Assembly: GCA_933228675.1 (NCBI GenBank)
Contig: OW121740.1
Location: forward strand, 127,855,630 to 127,919,629
Direction of reading: 5' to 3'
DNA length: 64,000 nt
Origin: Stomorhina lunata
Taxonomy: Eukaryota; Arthropoda; Insecta; Diptera; Rhiniidae
The translations under genes were made by a program, and so were the position numbers. Positions within the stretch are counted from its first letter, which is position 1. The number at the start of each line of letters is the position of its first letter. Shown here piece by piece: positions 22,425 through 34,750 of the stretch. The notes under the pieces are model-generated. The model saw only the letters and a list, made by a program, of their open reading frames with translations. It did not search any database and was not told the DNA's origin.

Positions 22425-22444
22425 ATTTTATTTAGAGCACTCTT
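22425..22444 (-). repeat. Right terminal inverted repeat
   Basis: On the minus strand AAGAGTGCTCTAAATAAAAT, matching the left terminal repeat. It is followed by the TA target duplicate. Confidence 0.85.
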
Positions 22445-23510
22445 TATAAAATTTAACATCAAAAATTTTTTAAAGAAAATTTCATATAAAAGAATATTTG
22501 AAAAAATTTTACCATAAAAAAGTTTTTATTGAAAATTTAGCATCAAAAATTTTCTGTAGAAAATTTAACATCAAAAATTTTCTAAAGAAAATTTAACATC
22601 AAAAATTTTCTATAGAAAATTTAACATCAAAAATTTTCTATAGAAAATTTAACATCAAAATCTTTGTATACAAAATTAAACATCAAAAATTTTCTTTAGA
22701 AAATTTAATATCAAACATTTTCTATAGAAAATTTAACATCAAAAATTGTTTAAAGAAAATTTCATATAAAAGAATAGTTAAAAAAAATTCACCATAAAAA
22801 AGGTTTAATTGAAAAAATATTTTACAGAAAATTTAACATCAAAAATTTTCTATAGAAAATTTAACATCAAAAATTTTCTATAGAAAATTTAACATCAAAA
22901 ATTTTCTATAGAAAATTTAACATGAAAAATTTTCTATAGAAAATTTAACATCAAACATATTCTCTAGAAATTTTAACATCAAAATTTTCTATAGAAAATT
23001 TAACATTAAAAAATTTCTATAGAAAATTTAACAACAAAAATTTTTTATAGAAAATTTAATATCAAAAATTTTCTACGCAGAATTTAACATCAAAAATTGT
23101 CTATAGAAAATTTAACATAAAAATTTTAACATTAAAAATTTTCTATAGAAAATTTAACAACAAAAATTTTCTATAGAAAATTTAACATCAAAAATTTTAA
23201 CATTAAAAATTATCTATAGAAAATTTAACATCAAAAATTTTAACATTAAAAATTTTCTATAGAAAATTTAACATCAAAAATTTTCTATAGAAAATTTAAC
23301 ATCAAAAATTTTCTATAGAACAATTTAACATCAAACATTTTCTATAGAAAATTTAACATCAAAAATTTTCTATAGAAAATTTAACATCAAAAATTTTCTA
23401 TAGAGAATTTAAAATCAAAAATTTTCTATAGGAAATTTAACATCAAATATTTTCTATAGAAAATTTAACATCAAACATTTTCTACAGAAAATTCAATATC
23501 AATAGAAAAT
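22445..23510. repeat. 28-bp CTATAG array, right part
   Basis: About 35 units of TTTTCTATAGAAAATTTAAC plus ATCAAAAA. Diverged units sit near the transposon (22445-22560, 22740-22810). Short interpolations such as AAATTTTAACATTAAAAA near 23115-23250 are units missing the CTATAG core. Confidence 0.95.
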
Positions 23511-23872
23511 AGATTTTGTATAGTAAATTTTTTGTGTTAAGATTTTTTATAGAATAATTTTTGGTGCTAAGATTTTCTATAGAAAAGTTTTGGTGTTAAG
23601 ATTTTCTATAGAAAATTTTTGGTGCTAAGATTTTCAATAGAAAATTTTTTGTGTTAAGATTTTCTACAGAAAATTTTTGGTATTAAGACTTTTTATAGTA
23701 CAATTTTGGTGTTTAGATTTTCTATAACAAATTGTTGGTGTTAAAAACTTTTGATGCGAAGATTTTCTATAGAAAATTTTTAGTGTTAAGATTTTCTATA
23801 GAAAATTTTGGTATTGAGGTTTTCTATAGAAAATTGTTGGTGTTAAGATTTTCTATAGAAAATTTTTTTTAA

Positions 23873-24030
23873 TATTAAAGTTCCTTATAAGTTTATTGTT
23901 TGTTTTATTGTCACTCATTTTTAAAATCCTGATGATGCTATCCAAAGGATAGCGAAATATCGACTATATAATTAAAAATAAATTTAATAAAATAAAAACA
24001 ACAAAATAAACCTCGAGCTTTATTTGAGAA
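23873..24030 (+). mobile_element. ~155-bp insertion resembling a retroelement 3' tail
   Basis: Non-array sequence inside the GGTGTTAAG array. It holds CCTGATGATGCTATCC AAA GGATAGCGAAA followed by an A-rich tail with several AATAAA-like motifs and CTCGAG. A CTGATGA-stem-GAAA motif near the 3' end is typical of Penelope-like and some other retroelements. Target duplications are not clear. Confidence 0.45.
23923..23967 (+). ncRNA. Hammerhead-like core with 7-bp stem II
   Basis: CTGATGA (23929-23935), one unpaired T, then GCTATCC (23937-23943) pairing perfectly with GGATAGC (23947-23953) across an AAA loop, then GAAA (23954-23957). Core bases on both strands are intact. Stem III would be a single A-T pair (23957-23960) before C 23961, and stem I is only two contiguous pairs, so a working ribozyme is doubtful. 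It may be the conserved tail motif of a Penelope-like element. Confidence 0.4.
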
Positions 24031-24290
24031 AATTGTTTGTGTTAAGATTTTCGATAGAAAATTTTTGCTGTTAAGTTATTCTAATAAAAATTTTCGCTGT
24101 TAAGATTTTCTTAAACAAAATTTGGTGTTAAGAATTAAAAACAAATTCTGCAGTTAAGATTTTCTATGGAAAAAATTTGGGTTTAAGGTTTTCTATAGAA
24201 ATTTTTTTTTTCAAATTTTTCTTTTGAAAAGTTTTCTTTAATAAAATTTCTATAGAAAATTATTATTGCTTATATATTCTTGTATGTTAC

Positions 24291-25654
24291 AGTTAACTAT
24301 TTTTCATTTTTGTAACTTTCTTTTAAAAATTTTTATTATTAAAATCCCAAAGATATTATTCCTCTTTCCTCTTTATACTCTGGTTGCATGTTACATTTGC
24401 CAGATATTTTTTGGATAAAAATTATTTAAACTTAAACTAGCAAATTTTGATGATCACAATTTATGGTTAATAAAATATTATGCAAACAAAATTGTTTATT
24501 TAAGCCAGTTATTTATAAAATGGTTGAGATCATCATGATCACACAGAGTCAGATAAAACTATTACAGTTTAAATCAGACTCTTGCGTGTTTTCATCTTAA
24601 CAAACCAGCAATTACCAAAATCGCTCAAATAGGGATGTAAGAAAATATTTGTAAGAACTTAGATCTATTTAAGGTTTCTGTAGTTAAAAAAAAAACCAGA
24701 GAGTACCGACTAGCATTGGCGGTTTTTGGAGGTTAAGTTCTAATCTATGAAACACGCACATGTCTCAAAAAGGTTAGAAATAAACTAAAAGTCAACTGCC
24801 GATTCATTGGAAGTTTTTTTTTTGTTATAAATATTTTTGTTGTTTAGAAATGTTGGCATATCTTTTGTAACTTTCTTTTAATATTATTGGTTTTGTCTAT
24901 TTGTTTGTGGAAAAAGGCGTTTTCTAAGTTTTAAGCTTTTAGTTGAAAATGAAGGCGAAGTTAGGCTTCGGTCTATAATGGTCAAATATTTACTTCTTAG
25001 CCAAGAATTGCATTCGTTCTTACTACATTGTTTTGGCAATACTTACAAAATATTGAAAAATCGAAAAAAAAGTTCTCTGGGAGTCTTTTTTAAACATTTC
25101 ATACAGATCTTTTATCTGTAATTTAGCCATAAGCTAAAATGAGCCAAGAAGTTGAATTAACTTTATTTTATTTTGTAACTCTCTGTTTTTTTGTCATGGT
25201 TTTAAAACTAGTAATTTCAATATCGGCTAGAAATTGCGAAAAATTCATTTGTTAAACATACACAATCCAGCCAAAAATGCCTTCAAATGCCAGTCACTGC
25301 TTGTTCATTTGTTCAAAGGCATTATTTAGATAAAAAATAAAATAACAAAATATTTATTTTTTGTTTTGCCAAATTTTAGTTTTTGGTAAATTTTCCCGTT
25401 TAGTGGCTTTAGTGTCCGTCCTTCTATTTGGATTTGGTCGAAATGTTAATAGAAATAAAACGGTAAATCAACGCCTTTTATAGTTTGTTTGACATTTGGG
25501 GAATTTAACGTTTTAATTAAGATTTGAGATTTTGCTTCTTTACTTAAGTGTAATTTTAAAGAGAATTTGAAGAATGTAAGACTTATTTATAAAATAATTT
25601 TCCACACTTTTTGAACATTGTTTAATATAAGAAAATATATATAGTTTATATTTT
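24291..25654. other. Unique AT-rich DNA, nothing recognised
   Basis: No ORF, array or transposon similarity that I can support. Base composition is slightly less skewed around 25380-25520. Confidence 0.6.
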
Positions 25655-26090
25655 TTATATTGAAAATTTTCTATAGAAAATCTAAACATCGAAAGTTTTC
25701 TATATAAAATTTTAACATCGAAAATTTTCTATATAAAATTTTAACATCGAAAATTTTCGGTATAAAATTTTAACATCGAAAATTTTTTTATAGAAAATTT
25801 TAACATCAAAAATTTTCTATAGAAAATTTAAATCGAAAATTTTCTATATAAAATTTTTATATCGAAAATTTTAGCATCAAAAAATTTTCTATAGAAAATT
25901 TAAACATCGAAAATTTTCTATATAAAATTTTAAAATCGAAATTTTTTTATAGAAAATTTTAGCATCAAAAATTTTCTATAGAAAATTAATCATCGATAAT
26001 TTTCTATATAAAATTTTTACATCGAAAATTTTTTATAGAAAATCTTAACATCGATTTTTTTTATAGAAAATGTTAATTTATAAAATTTTT
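25655..26090. repeat. 29-bp CTATAG array, AACATCGAAAA orientation
   Basis: About 15 diverged units of ATTTTCTATAGAAAATTTTA plus ACATCGAAA. It is the same family as 27065-28905, in the reverse-complement orientation of most of that array. Confidence 0.93.
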
Positions 26091-27064
26091 GTTTTTACTT
26101 CTTTTAACCACGTGCTGTCAGTATATAACAAAAAATAATCTTATTCCCATTTTAGATATATTTTTCAACTCTCTAATTTGTTATTGATAAAAATCGTTCA
26201 TTACTCAATTTTTTGCTGTTCGCCAAGCAAACCATCTAATTACTAAAAAAAAAATCGACAAACAAAATTTGTTTGATTATGAAACAGTTTAACACATTTC
26301 ACAGCCAAGACGCCACAATATTCACTTTAGTCCATCTCAACTAACTGGTCTTTCGAGGCACTTAGCCTTAGATTTTTCAGATACGAGAAAGCGGAAAAAT
26401 ATTTAATTATTGTTTTTGGCTCATGATTTAACATTCAAAACTTGTCGGCTACGTCTAACAACTGGGCAGCTGTTAGAATGTTAACATAACATGATCAGTC
26501 GTTGCAAGTGCAACAATATTGATGTTAGAACATGACTGGTTGCATGTGTATGATTTGGCACATGGACAAGATTTTATTACTAAACATTTAAGATTCATTT
26601 TATTTTTTTCTGTTTCGTGAGTTTGGTAAATGTAGAGTGAAATTTATGATTTTAAAGAATTTTTATAATGTTAGATTATGGGTTTTATGGCAAAACGTCC
26701 TTGTGATAAGATGATAGATGAGTTTAAATATTTTTTTAAAATCGCTACTTAATTGTAAAATATTTTAATATTTAGAAATATAGAATGTTTAAAGGAAATT
26801 TTAAAAGACCGACTTTGATTCTATTGTACTAAAAGTATATATATATGACCCGGTCTATGAAAAGGTGGTTTATGCCTCAAAAACAAAATTTCGAAAAATT
26901 AGCTGTTAAATTTAGAGATAAAAAAAGATGGAAATTTCTTTTTGAGTGATAAGTCACCTTTTCATATTACACATATTATGTTCTAGTCCCTCACCTTGAC
27001 TAAAGACTTCTAATAATAGTTTTATTTATAGTCCTCAGAATGATATAAACTAAGATTTAAGAAG
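26091..27064. other. Unique AT-rich DNA, nothing recognised
   Basis: No supported gene. A short ATATATATATG run occurs near 26838. Confidence 0.6.
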
Positions 27065-28905
27065 ATATTAAGATTTTCTATCGAAAATTTTCGATGTAAA
27101 AATTAATCGAAAATTTTCTTTGTTAAAATTTTCTATAGAAGATTTCCGATTTTAAAATTTTCTATAGAAAATTTTCGATGTTAAAATTTTCTATAGAAAA
27201 TTTTCGATGTTAAAATTTTCTATAGAAAATTTTCGATGTTAAAATTTTCTATAGAAAATTTTCGATGTTAAAATTTTCTATAGAAAATTTTCGATGTTAA
27301 AATTTTCTATAGAAAATTTTCGATGTTAAATTTTCTATAGAAAATTTTCGATGCTAAAATTTTCTACATAAAATTTTCTACATAAAATTTTCTACATAAA
27401 ATTTTCGACATTGAAATTTTCTACAGAAAATTTTCGATGTTAAAATTTTTTATAGAAAATTTTCGATATTAGGATTTTCTATAGAAAATTTTCGATGTTA
27501 AAATTTTCTATAGAAAATTTTCGATGTTAAAATTTTCTATAGAAAATTTTCGATGTTAAAATTTTCTATAGAAAATTTTCGATGTTAAAATTTTATATAA
27601 AAAATTTTCGATGTTAAAATCTTCTATAGAAAATTTTCGATGTTAAAATTTTCTATAGAAAATTTTCGATGTTAAAATTTTCTATAGAAAATTTTCGATG
27701 TAAAACTTTTCTATAGAAAATTTTCGATGTTTAAATTTTCTATAGAAAATTTTCGATGTTAAAATTTTCTATAGAAAATTTTCGATGTTAAAATTTTCTA
27801 TAGAAAATTTTCGATGTTAAAATTTTCTATAGAAAATTTTCGATGTTAAAATTTTCTATAGAAAATTTTCGATGTTAAAATTTTATATAAAAAATTTTCG
27901 ATGTTAAAATCTTCTATAGAAAATTTTCGATGTTAAAATTTTCTATAGAAAATTTTCGATGTTAAAATTTTCTATAGAAAATTTTAACATCGAAAATTTT
28001 CTATGGAAAAGTTTAACATCGAAAATTTTCTATAGAAAATTTTAACATCGAAAATTTTCTATAGAAAATTTTAACATCGAAAATTTTCTATAGAAGATTT
28101 TAACATCGAAAATTTTTTATATAAAATTTTAACATCGAAAATTTTCTATAGAAAATTTTAACATCGAAAATTTTCTATAGAAAATTTTAACATCGAAAAT
28201 TTTCTATAGAAAATTTTAACACCGAAAATTTTCTATAGAAAATCCTAATATCGAAAATTTTCTATAAAAAATTTTAACATCGAAAATTTTCTGTAGAAAA
28301 TTTCAATGTCGAAAATTTTATGTAGAAAATTTTAGCATCGAAAATTTTCTATAGAAAATTTAACATCGAAAATTTTCTATAGAAAATTTTAACATCGAAA
28401 ATTTTCTGTAGATGTTAAAATTTTCTATAGAAAATTTTCGATGTTAACATTTTCTATAGAAAATTTTCGATGTTAAAATTTTCTATAGAAAATTTTCGAT
28501 GTTAAAATTTGCTGTAGAAAATTTTCGATGTTAAAATTTGCTGTAGAAAATTTTCGATGTTAACATTTTCTATAGGAAACTTTCGAAGCTAAAATTTTCT
28601 ATAGAAAATTTTCGATGTTTAAATTTTCTATAGAAAATTTTCGATGTTAAAATTTTCTATAGAAAATTTTCGATGTTAAAATTTTCTATAGAAAATTTTC
28701 GATGTTAAAATTTTCTATAGAAAATTTTCGATGTTAAAATTTTCTATAGAAAATTTTCGATGTTAAAATTTTCTATAGAAAATTTTCGATGTTAAAATTT
28801 TCTATAGAAAATTTTCGATGTTAAAATTTTCTATAGAAAATTTTCGATGTTAAAATTTTCTATAGAAAATTTTCGATGTTAAAATTTTCGATATTAGGAT
28901 TTTCT
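27065..28905. repeat. 29-bp CTATAG array with an inverted central block
   Basis: About 63 units. 27065-27970 and 28410-28905 read TTTTCTATAGAAAATTTTCG plus ATGTTAAAA. 27970-28405 is the reverse complement (TTTTAACATCGAAAA). The switch at about 27970 occurs inside the TTTTCTATAGAAAA palindrome. A marker variant (TTTTATATAAAAAATTTTCG followed by a unit with AATCTTC) occurs at 27591 and again at 27881, exactly ten units (290 bp) later. At 27360-27400 the 14-bp core (TTTTCTACATAAAA) is repeated three times without spacer. Confidence 0.96.
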
Positions 28906-30260
28906 ATACAAAATTTTTGATAGAATATAGAATATTTCTATAGAATATGTTTCATATTAAGATTTTCTTCTAAAGAAAATGTTTGATGTTAAAATTTTCT
29001 ATATTAAACATTTCTATAGAATATTTTTAATAGTTAAATTTTCTATAGAAAATTTTCTACAAAAAATCTTGATAAAATTTTCTTCAAAAAATTTTCGACA
29101 TTACAGAAAATTTTCAGTATAAAAATTTTCTACAGAAAATATTCTTTATAAAAGTTTTTTGCAGAAATTCTTGATATTTAAATTTTCTGAATAAAATATT
29201 CGATATTAAAATTTTCTATAAAAAATTTTCGATATTAAAATTTTCTTCATAAAATTTTAGATATTAAAATTTTCTAAAGATCATTTTCGAAATTAAGATT
29301 TTCTGTAGAAAATAATTGATATTAAGGTTTTCTATAGAAAATTTTCGTTGCTAAGTGTTTTTACAGAAAATTTTTGGTGTTAAGATTTTTAATAGAAAAT
29401 TTTCGGTGTTATATTTTTATATAGAAAATTTTTGAAATTAAGATTTTTTTATAGAAAAAGATTTTCTATAGAAAATTTTCAATATTAAGATTTACTGCAG
29501 AAAACTTTCGATATTAAAATTTTTTATACAAAATTTCTAATTTTAAATATTCTATAGAAAATTTACGGTATTCAAATTTTCAACTGAAAAATTTCGACAT
29601 TAAAATTTACTACAGAAAATTTTCGATATTAGAATTTTCTACAAAAAAATTTAATATTAACGTTTTTTACATAAAGTTTTCGATCTTAAAATTGTCTTCG
29701 TAAAATTTTCTACAGAAAATTTTCGATATTAAAATTGTCTGCAGAAATTTTCAGTCTTAAAAATTTTTAAAGAAAATTTTCGGTTTGAAGATTTTTTATG
29801 AAAATGTTTCAATGTTGAAAAGAAAATTTTCGGTGTTAAGATTTTCTATAGAATTTTCGGTGTTAATATTTTCTATAGAAATATTTTGTGGTTTTAATTT
29901 TCTATAGAAAATTCTCGGTGCTAAGATTTCATATAGAAATTTTTCAATGTTAAGATTTTCTATAGAAAATTTTCGATGTTAAGATTTTCTATAGAAAAGT
30001 TTCGAAATTTTTTGCATAAAATTTTCGATATTAAGATTTTCTATAGTAAATTTTCGATTTTAAGATATTCTATAGAAAATTGTTGAATTTTTAAATTTTC
30101 TATAAAAAATTTTGGATATTAAGATTTTCTATAGGAATATTTTAAAGTTAAGATGTTCTATAGAAAATTTTTAGATATTAAGAGATTGAGACAATTTTTG
30201 GTGTTAAGATTTTCTATTGAAAACTTTAATTATTAAAATTTTCTATTGAAATTTTTTAAA
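28906..30260. repeat. Degenerate ~29-bp array
   Basis: Continuation of the preceding array, with many substitutions and indels. Spacers change to GGTGTTAAGA- and GATATTAAGA-like forms. It decays into unique DNA near 30260. Confidence 0.88.
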
Positions 30261-31954
30261 GTTATACCATAGATATAGCATTTCTTTAAATGGCGCAATC
30301 AAATAACCCAAATAAATGTTAGCCATCATTTATTTAATCATTTTAGTTACGCCATGATTACAGACTTAAAAACATCATCACACCGACCAATAGTCAAAGC
30401 TAAACATGATAATGATCACAATCATCATCGTTAAGTTGATCATATATAATCATATATTTTTGTATGATTTATATTTACGCGGCATATACCGCGTATGGCA
30501 AACAACAATTATCTTTGGGTATGTATTTCAGATTGTTTTAACACTCAGTTTTTTGTTGTTGCTGTTTACAATTCCGAGTCCTGTTCCATCACTGCAAATG
30601 CCATCATAATGTCAGTAATGCTGCTGTATCTTGGAGTTTTATAGAAATAAATAAATTGTATTTGCTTGTAATCTAAGCAAGTGCTACTCGTTTATATGTC
30701 TAAGAGGACTCTGCTGGCGATTTATAATGCTGTAATATAAACCTAAGTATGTTAGAATGCACAATGGGGCTGAATTAAAAAGGTTGGGTAACACATTTGC
30801 AATGTCTTCAAATTTATTTGTAAAAAAAGCTTCATTTACTTTGAACATTTCACTGTTTTTTGTTGATAGATGACTCTTAAGATTATTTGTTTCTTAGACC
30901 CAATGTGCAATGGTTGTTAAGGTATGTATGTCTATTTGTTGGAAGTATTAGTTTCAAGGTGATGTAATCTGGTAATGTATCTTAAATATCAAACTGCCAC
31001 CATTTTTGATTGCTCCACCAGTTATGTTGTGGCAATCAAATCTAGTCTAACAACAATCACGTTGATACCAGCTTTGCGATCATAAAAATGACGTTGACTT
31101 GTACTCTTACATCGCTGCCTCACTGTGAGAGATCATGACGGCGATGATGATGATGATGACGATGACGACGACGACGATGAGGATGGTGGTAACTCCTGAT
31201 GATATGGCAAAAATATTTGTAGCCACAACTATGACTTCAACTTCTTGTTATTATTTTAGACACTTTGTGGCATTAATTGCAAAATATCACGTTATATACA
31301 TTTTGATTTGATTCTTTGGTAACTCTACAAATAACAAAAAAATTAAAATTATTAGAAAATTTAATATATGTATGAACAGCCAGCCACCCGGTATGCCAGG
31401 GAGAGTGGCTGTGGACCATTGTGCATCTCACACACCACCACCGCTATCATCTTACCTGAAATTTACATGTCTCCAACAAACTTTAAATAAATAAAATCCG
31501 GTGGTAAGTAATAATGAAATTTTTCACAATTCAAGTTTCGCTAAAATTGTTATTCGCCTTCATATTTAGTTGTAGGCGTTTTTTGAATATTGTGTTTTTA
31601 TTGTGATTTGACCGCATTATTTCGCTTGTTAGTGGGGCAATTTGGCTCTGATACGAGTATGAAAAATGGGCCAAGTGCAATTTACATATTTATGGTACGA
31701 TGTGTGTAGATTGGAAATGTAACCCAGATTTTGTGCATGATATCAGAAAAAAGATAAAATAATCTTGTGTTGATTAACTCTTAATCTAGAGATGATGTGT
31801 TTTATGAGTTCTGGGAATAATATTGGGAAATGGAATTCCAATGAAATTGTTAAATAATTTTTTATTAAATAAAATATTGATAAGGAGCTACAATGGTAGA
31901 AAAAATAGTCAGACTATAATGAAACTTAATGTTTTCACAAATTTTGTATAAAAA
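30261..31954. other. Unique DNA with a GAT/GAC microsatellite
   Basis: No supported gene. 31134-31190 is an imperfect (GAT/GAC)n tract. On the minus strand TTTCAG/GTAAGATG at about 31456/31455 is a good splice-donor sequence, but no coding frame can be tied to it. CAGCCAC and GTGGCTG near 31381-31412 form a 7-bp inverted repeat. The ORF at 30406-30609 is not convincing. Confidence 0.5.
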
Positions 31955-34750
31955 AATCTTTCTATCATCAAATTTTCTATAGAAAAATCTTCCCATCGTC
32001 AATTTTTCTATAGAAAAATCTTCCTATCATCAATTTTTCTATAGAAAAATCTTCCTATCATCAATTTTTCTATAGAAAAATCTTCCTATCGTCAATTTTT
32101 CTATAGAAAAATCTTCCTATCATCAATTTTCTATACAAAAATCTTCCCATCATCAATTTTTCTATATAAAAATCTTCCTATCATCAAATTTCTATAGAAA
32201 AATCTTCCTATCGTCAAATTTTCTATAGAAAAATCTTTCTATCGTCAAATTTTCTATAGAAAAATCTTCCTATCGTCAAATTTTCTAAAGAAAAATCTTC
32301 CTATCGTCAAATTTTCTAAAGAAAAATCTTCCTATCGTCAAATTTTCTATAGAAAATATTCCTATCGTCAAATTTTCTATAGAAAAATATTCCTATCGTC
32401 AAATTTTCTATAGAAAAATATTCCTATCGTCAAATTTTCTATAGAAAAATATTCCTATCGTCAACTTTTTTATAGAAAAATCTTCTTATCGTCAAATTTT
32501 CTATAGAAAACTCTACTTATCGTCAAATTTTCTATAGAAAAATCTTCCTATCGTCAATTTTTCTATAGAAAAATCTTCCTATCGTCAATTTTTCTATAGA
32601 AAAATTTTCCTATCGTCAATTTTTCTATAGAAAAATCTTCCTATCGTCAATTTTTCTATAGAAAAATCTTCCTATCGTCAATTTTTCTATAGAAAAATCT
32701 TCCTATCGTCAATTTTTCTATAGAAAAATCTTCCTATCGTCAATTTTTCTATAGAAAAATCTTCCTATCGTCAATTTTTCTATAGAAAAATCTGCCTATC
32801 GTCAATTTTTCTATAGAAAAATCTTCCTATCGTCAATTTTTCTATAGAAAAATCTTCCTATCGTCAATTTTTCTATAGAAAAATCTTCCTATCGTCAATT
32901 TTTCTATAGAAAAATCTTCCTATCGTCAATTTTTCTATAGAAAAATCTTCCTATCGTCAATTTTTCTATAGAAAAATCTTCCTATCGTCAATTTTTCTAT
33001 AGAAAAATCTTCCTATCGTCAATTTTTCTATAGAAAAATCTTCCTATCGTCAATTTTTCTATAGAAAAATCTTCCTATCGTCAATTTTTCTATAGAAAAA
33101 TCTTCCTATCGTCAATTTTTCTATAGAAAAATCTTCCTATCGTCAATTTTTCTATAGAAAAATCTTCCTATCGTCAATTTTTCTATAGAAAAATCTTCCT
33201 ATCGTCAATTTTTCTATAGAAAAATCTTCCTATCGTCAATTTTTCTATAGAAAAATCTTCCTATCGTCAATTTTTCTATAGAAAAATCTTCCTATCGTCA
33301 ATTTTTCTATAGAAAAATCTTCCTATCGTCAATTTTTCTATAGAAAAATCTTCCTATCGTCAATTTTTCTATAGAAAAATCTTCCTATCGTCAATTTTTC
33401 TATAGAAAAATCTTCCAATCGTCAATTTTTCTATAGAAAAATCTTCCTATCGTCAATTTTTCTATAGAAAAATCTTCCAATCGTCAATTTTTCTATAGAA
33501 AAATCTTCCTATCGTCAATTTTTCTATAGAAAAATCTTCCAATCGTCAATTTTTCTATAGAAAAATCTTCCTATCGTCAATTTTTCTATAGAAAAATCTT
33601 CCTATCGTCAATTTTTCTGTAGAAAAATCTTCCTATCGTCAATTTTTCTATAGAAAAATCTTCCAATCGTCAATTTTTCTATAGAAAAATCTTCCTATCG
33701 TCAATTTTTCTATAGAAAAATCTTCCTATCGTCAATTTTTCTATAGAAAAATCTTCCTATCGTCAATTTTTCTATAGAAAAATCTTCCTATCGTCAATTT
33801 TTCTATAGAAAAATCTTCCTATCGTCAATTTTTCTATAGAAAAATCTTCCTATCGTCAATTTTTCTATAGAAAAATCTTCCTATCGTCAATTTTTCTATA
33901 GAAAAATCTTCCTATCGTCAATTTTTCTATAGAAAAATCTTCCTATCGTCAATTTTTCTATAGAAAAATCTTCCTATCGTCAATTTTTCTATAGAAAAAT
34001 CTTCCTATCGTCAATTTTTCTATAGAAAAATCTTCCTATCGTCAATTTTTCTATAGAAAAATCTTCCTATCGTCAATTTTTCTATAGAAAAATCTTCCTA
34101 TCGTCAATTTTTCTATAGAAAAATCTTCCTATCGTCAATTTTTCTATAGAAAAATCTTCCTATCGTCAATTTTTCTATAGAAAAATCTTCCTATCGTCAA
34201 TTTTTCTATAGAAAAATCTTCCTATCGTCAATTTTTCTATAGAAAAATCTTCCTATCGTCAATTTTTCTATAGAATAATCTTCCTATCGTCAATTTTTCT
34301 ATAGAAAAGTCTTCCTATCGTCAATTTTTCTATAGAAAAATCTTCCTATCGTCAATTTTTCTATAGAAAAATCTTCCTATCGTCAATTTTTCTATAGAAA
34401 AATCTTCCTATCGTCAATTTTTCTATAGAAAAATCTTCCTATCGTCAATTTTTCTACAGAAAAATCTTCCTATCGTCAATTTTTCTACAGAAAAATCTTC
34501 CTATCGTCAATTTTTCTACAGAAAAATCTTCCTATCGTCAATTTTTCTATAGAAAAATCTTCCTATCGTCAATTTTTCTATAGAAAAATCTTCCTATCGT
34601 CAATTTTTCTATAGAAAAATCTTCCTATCGTCAATTTTCTATAGAAAAATCTTCCTATCGTCAATTTTTCTATAGAAAAATCTTCCTATCGTTAATTTTT
34701 CTATAGAAAACTCTTCCTATCGTCAAATTTTCTATCGAAAACTCTACCTA
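31955..34750. repeat. Highly homogeneous 31-bp array, TCCTATCGTC spacer
   Basis: About 89 units of AATTTTTCTATAGAAAAATC plus TTCCTATCGTC. The left ~220 bp use CATCAA, the next ~350 bp use GTCAAATTTTCT, and from about 32530 to 34720 units are almost identical. Sparse variants (CCAATCG near 33415-33665, CTACAG near 34455-34515) are clustered. It is the most uniform array in the window, so probably the most recently expanded or converted. Confidence 0.98.

Larger units (their letters stand above)
21184..22444 (+). mobile_element. Tc1/mariner-superfamily (DD37E-type) element, 1261 bp
   Basis: Bounded by imperfect terminal inverted repeats beginning AAGAGTGTTCTAA (left) and AAGAGTGCTCTAA (right, reverse complement), each flanked by the TA target dinucleotide (21182-21183 and 22445-22446). 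It contains one transposase gene with two lesions. Rejoining the flanks gives AATTTTATA/TAAAATTTAAC, so the element landed at the TA in the middle of a CTATAG-type palindrome of the 28-bp array. Spacing of the last two catalytic residues (37) places it with the DD37E elements described from mosquitoes and other animals. Confidence 0.92.
23511..24290. repeat. ~29-bp array with GGTGTTAAG spacer, interrupted
   Basis: The core TTTTCTATAGAAAATTTT is retained, but the spacer changes abruptly to TGGTGTTAAGA. It is degenerate toward the right end. Interrupted at about 23873-24030 by unrelated DNA carrying a hammerhead-like motif. Confidence 0.9.

Noticed and set aside
31440..31510. Minus-strand splice donor TTTCAG/GTAAGATG
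   Set aside because: The site is good but no coding frame or acceptor can be linked to it. Noted in the spacer entry only.
31955..34750. CRISPR-like regular array
   Set aside because: There are no unique spacers: the whole 31-bp unit repeats, the DNA is eukaryotic, and there are no cas genes.
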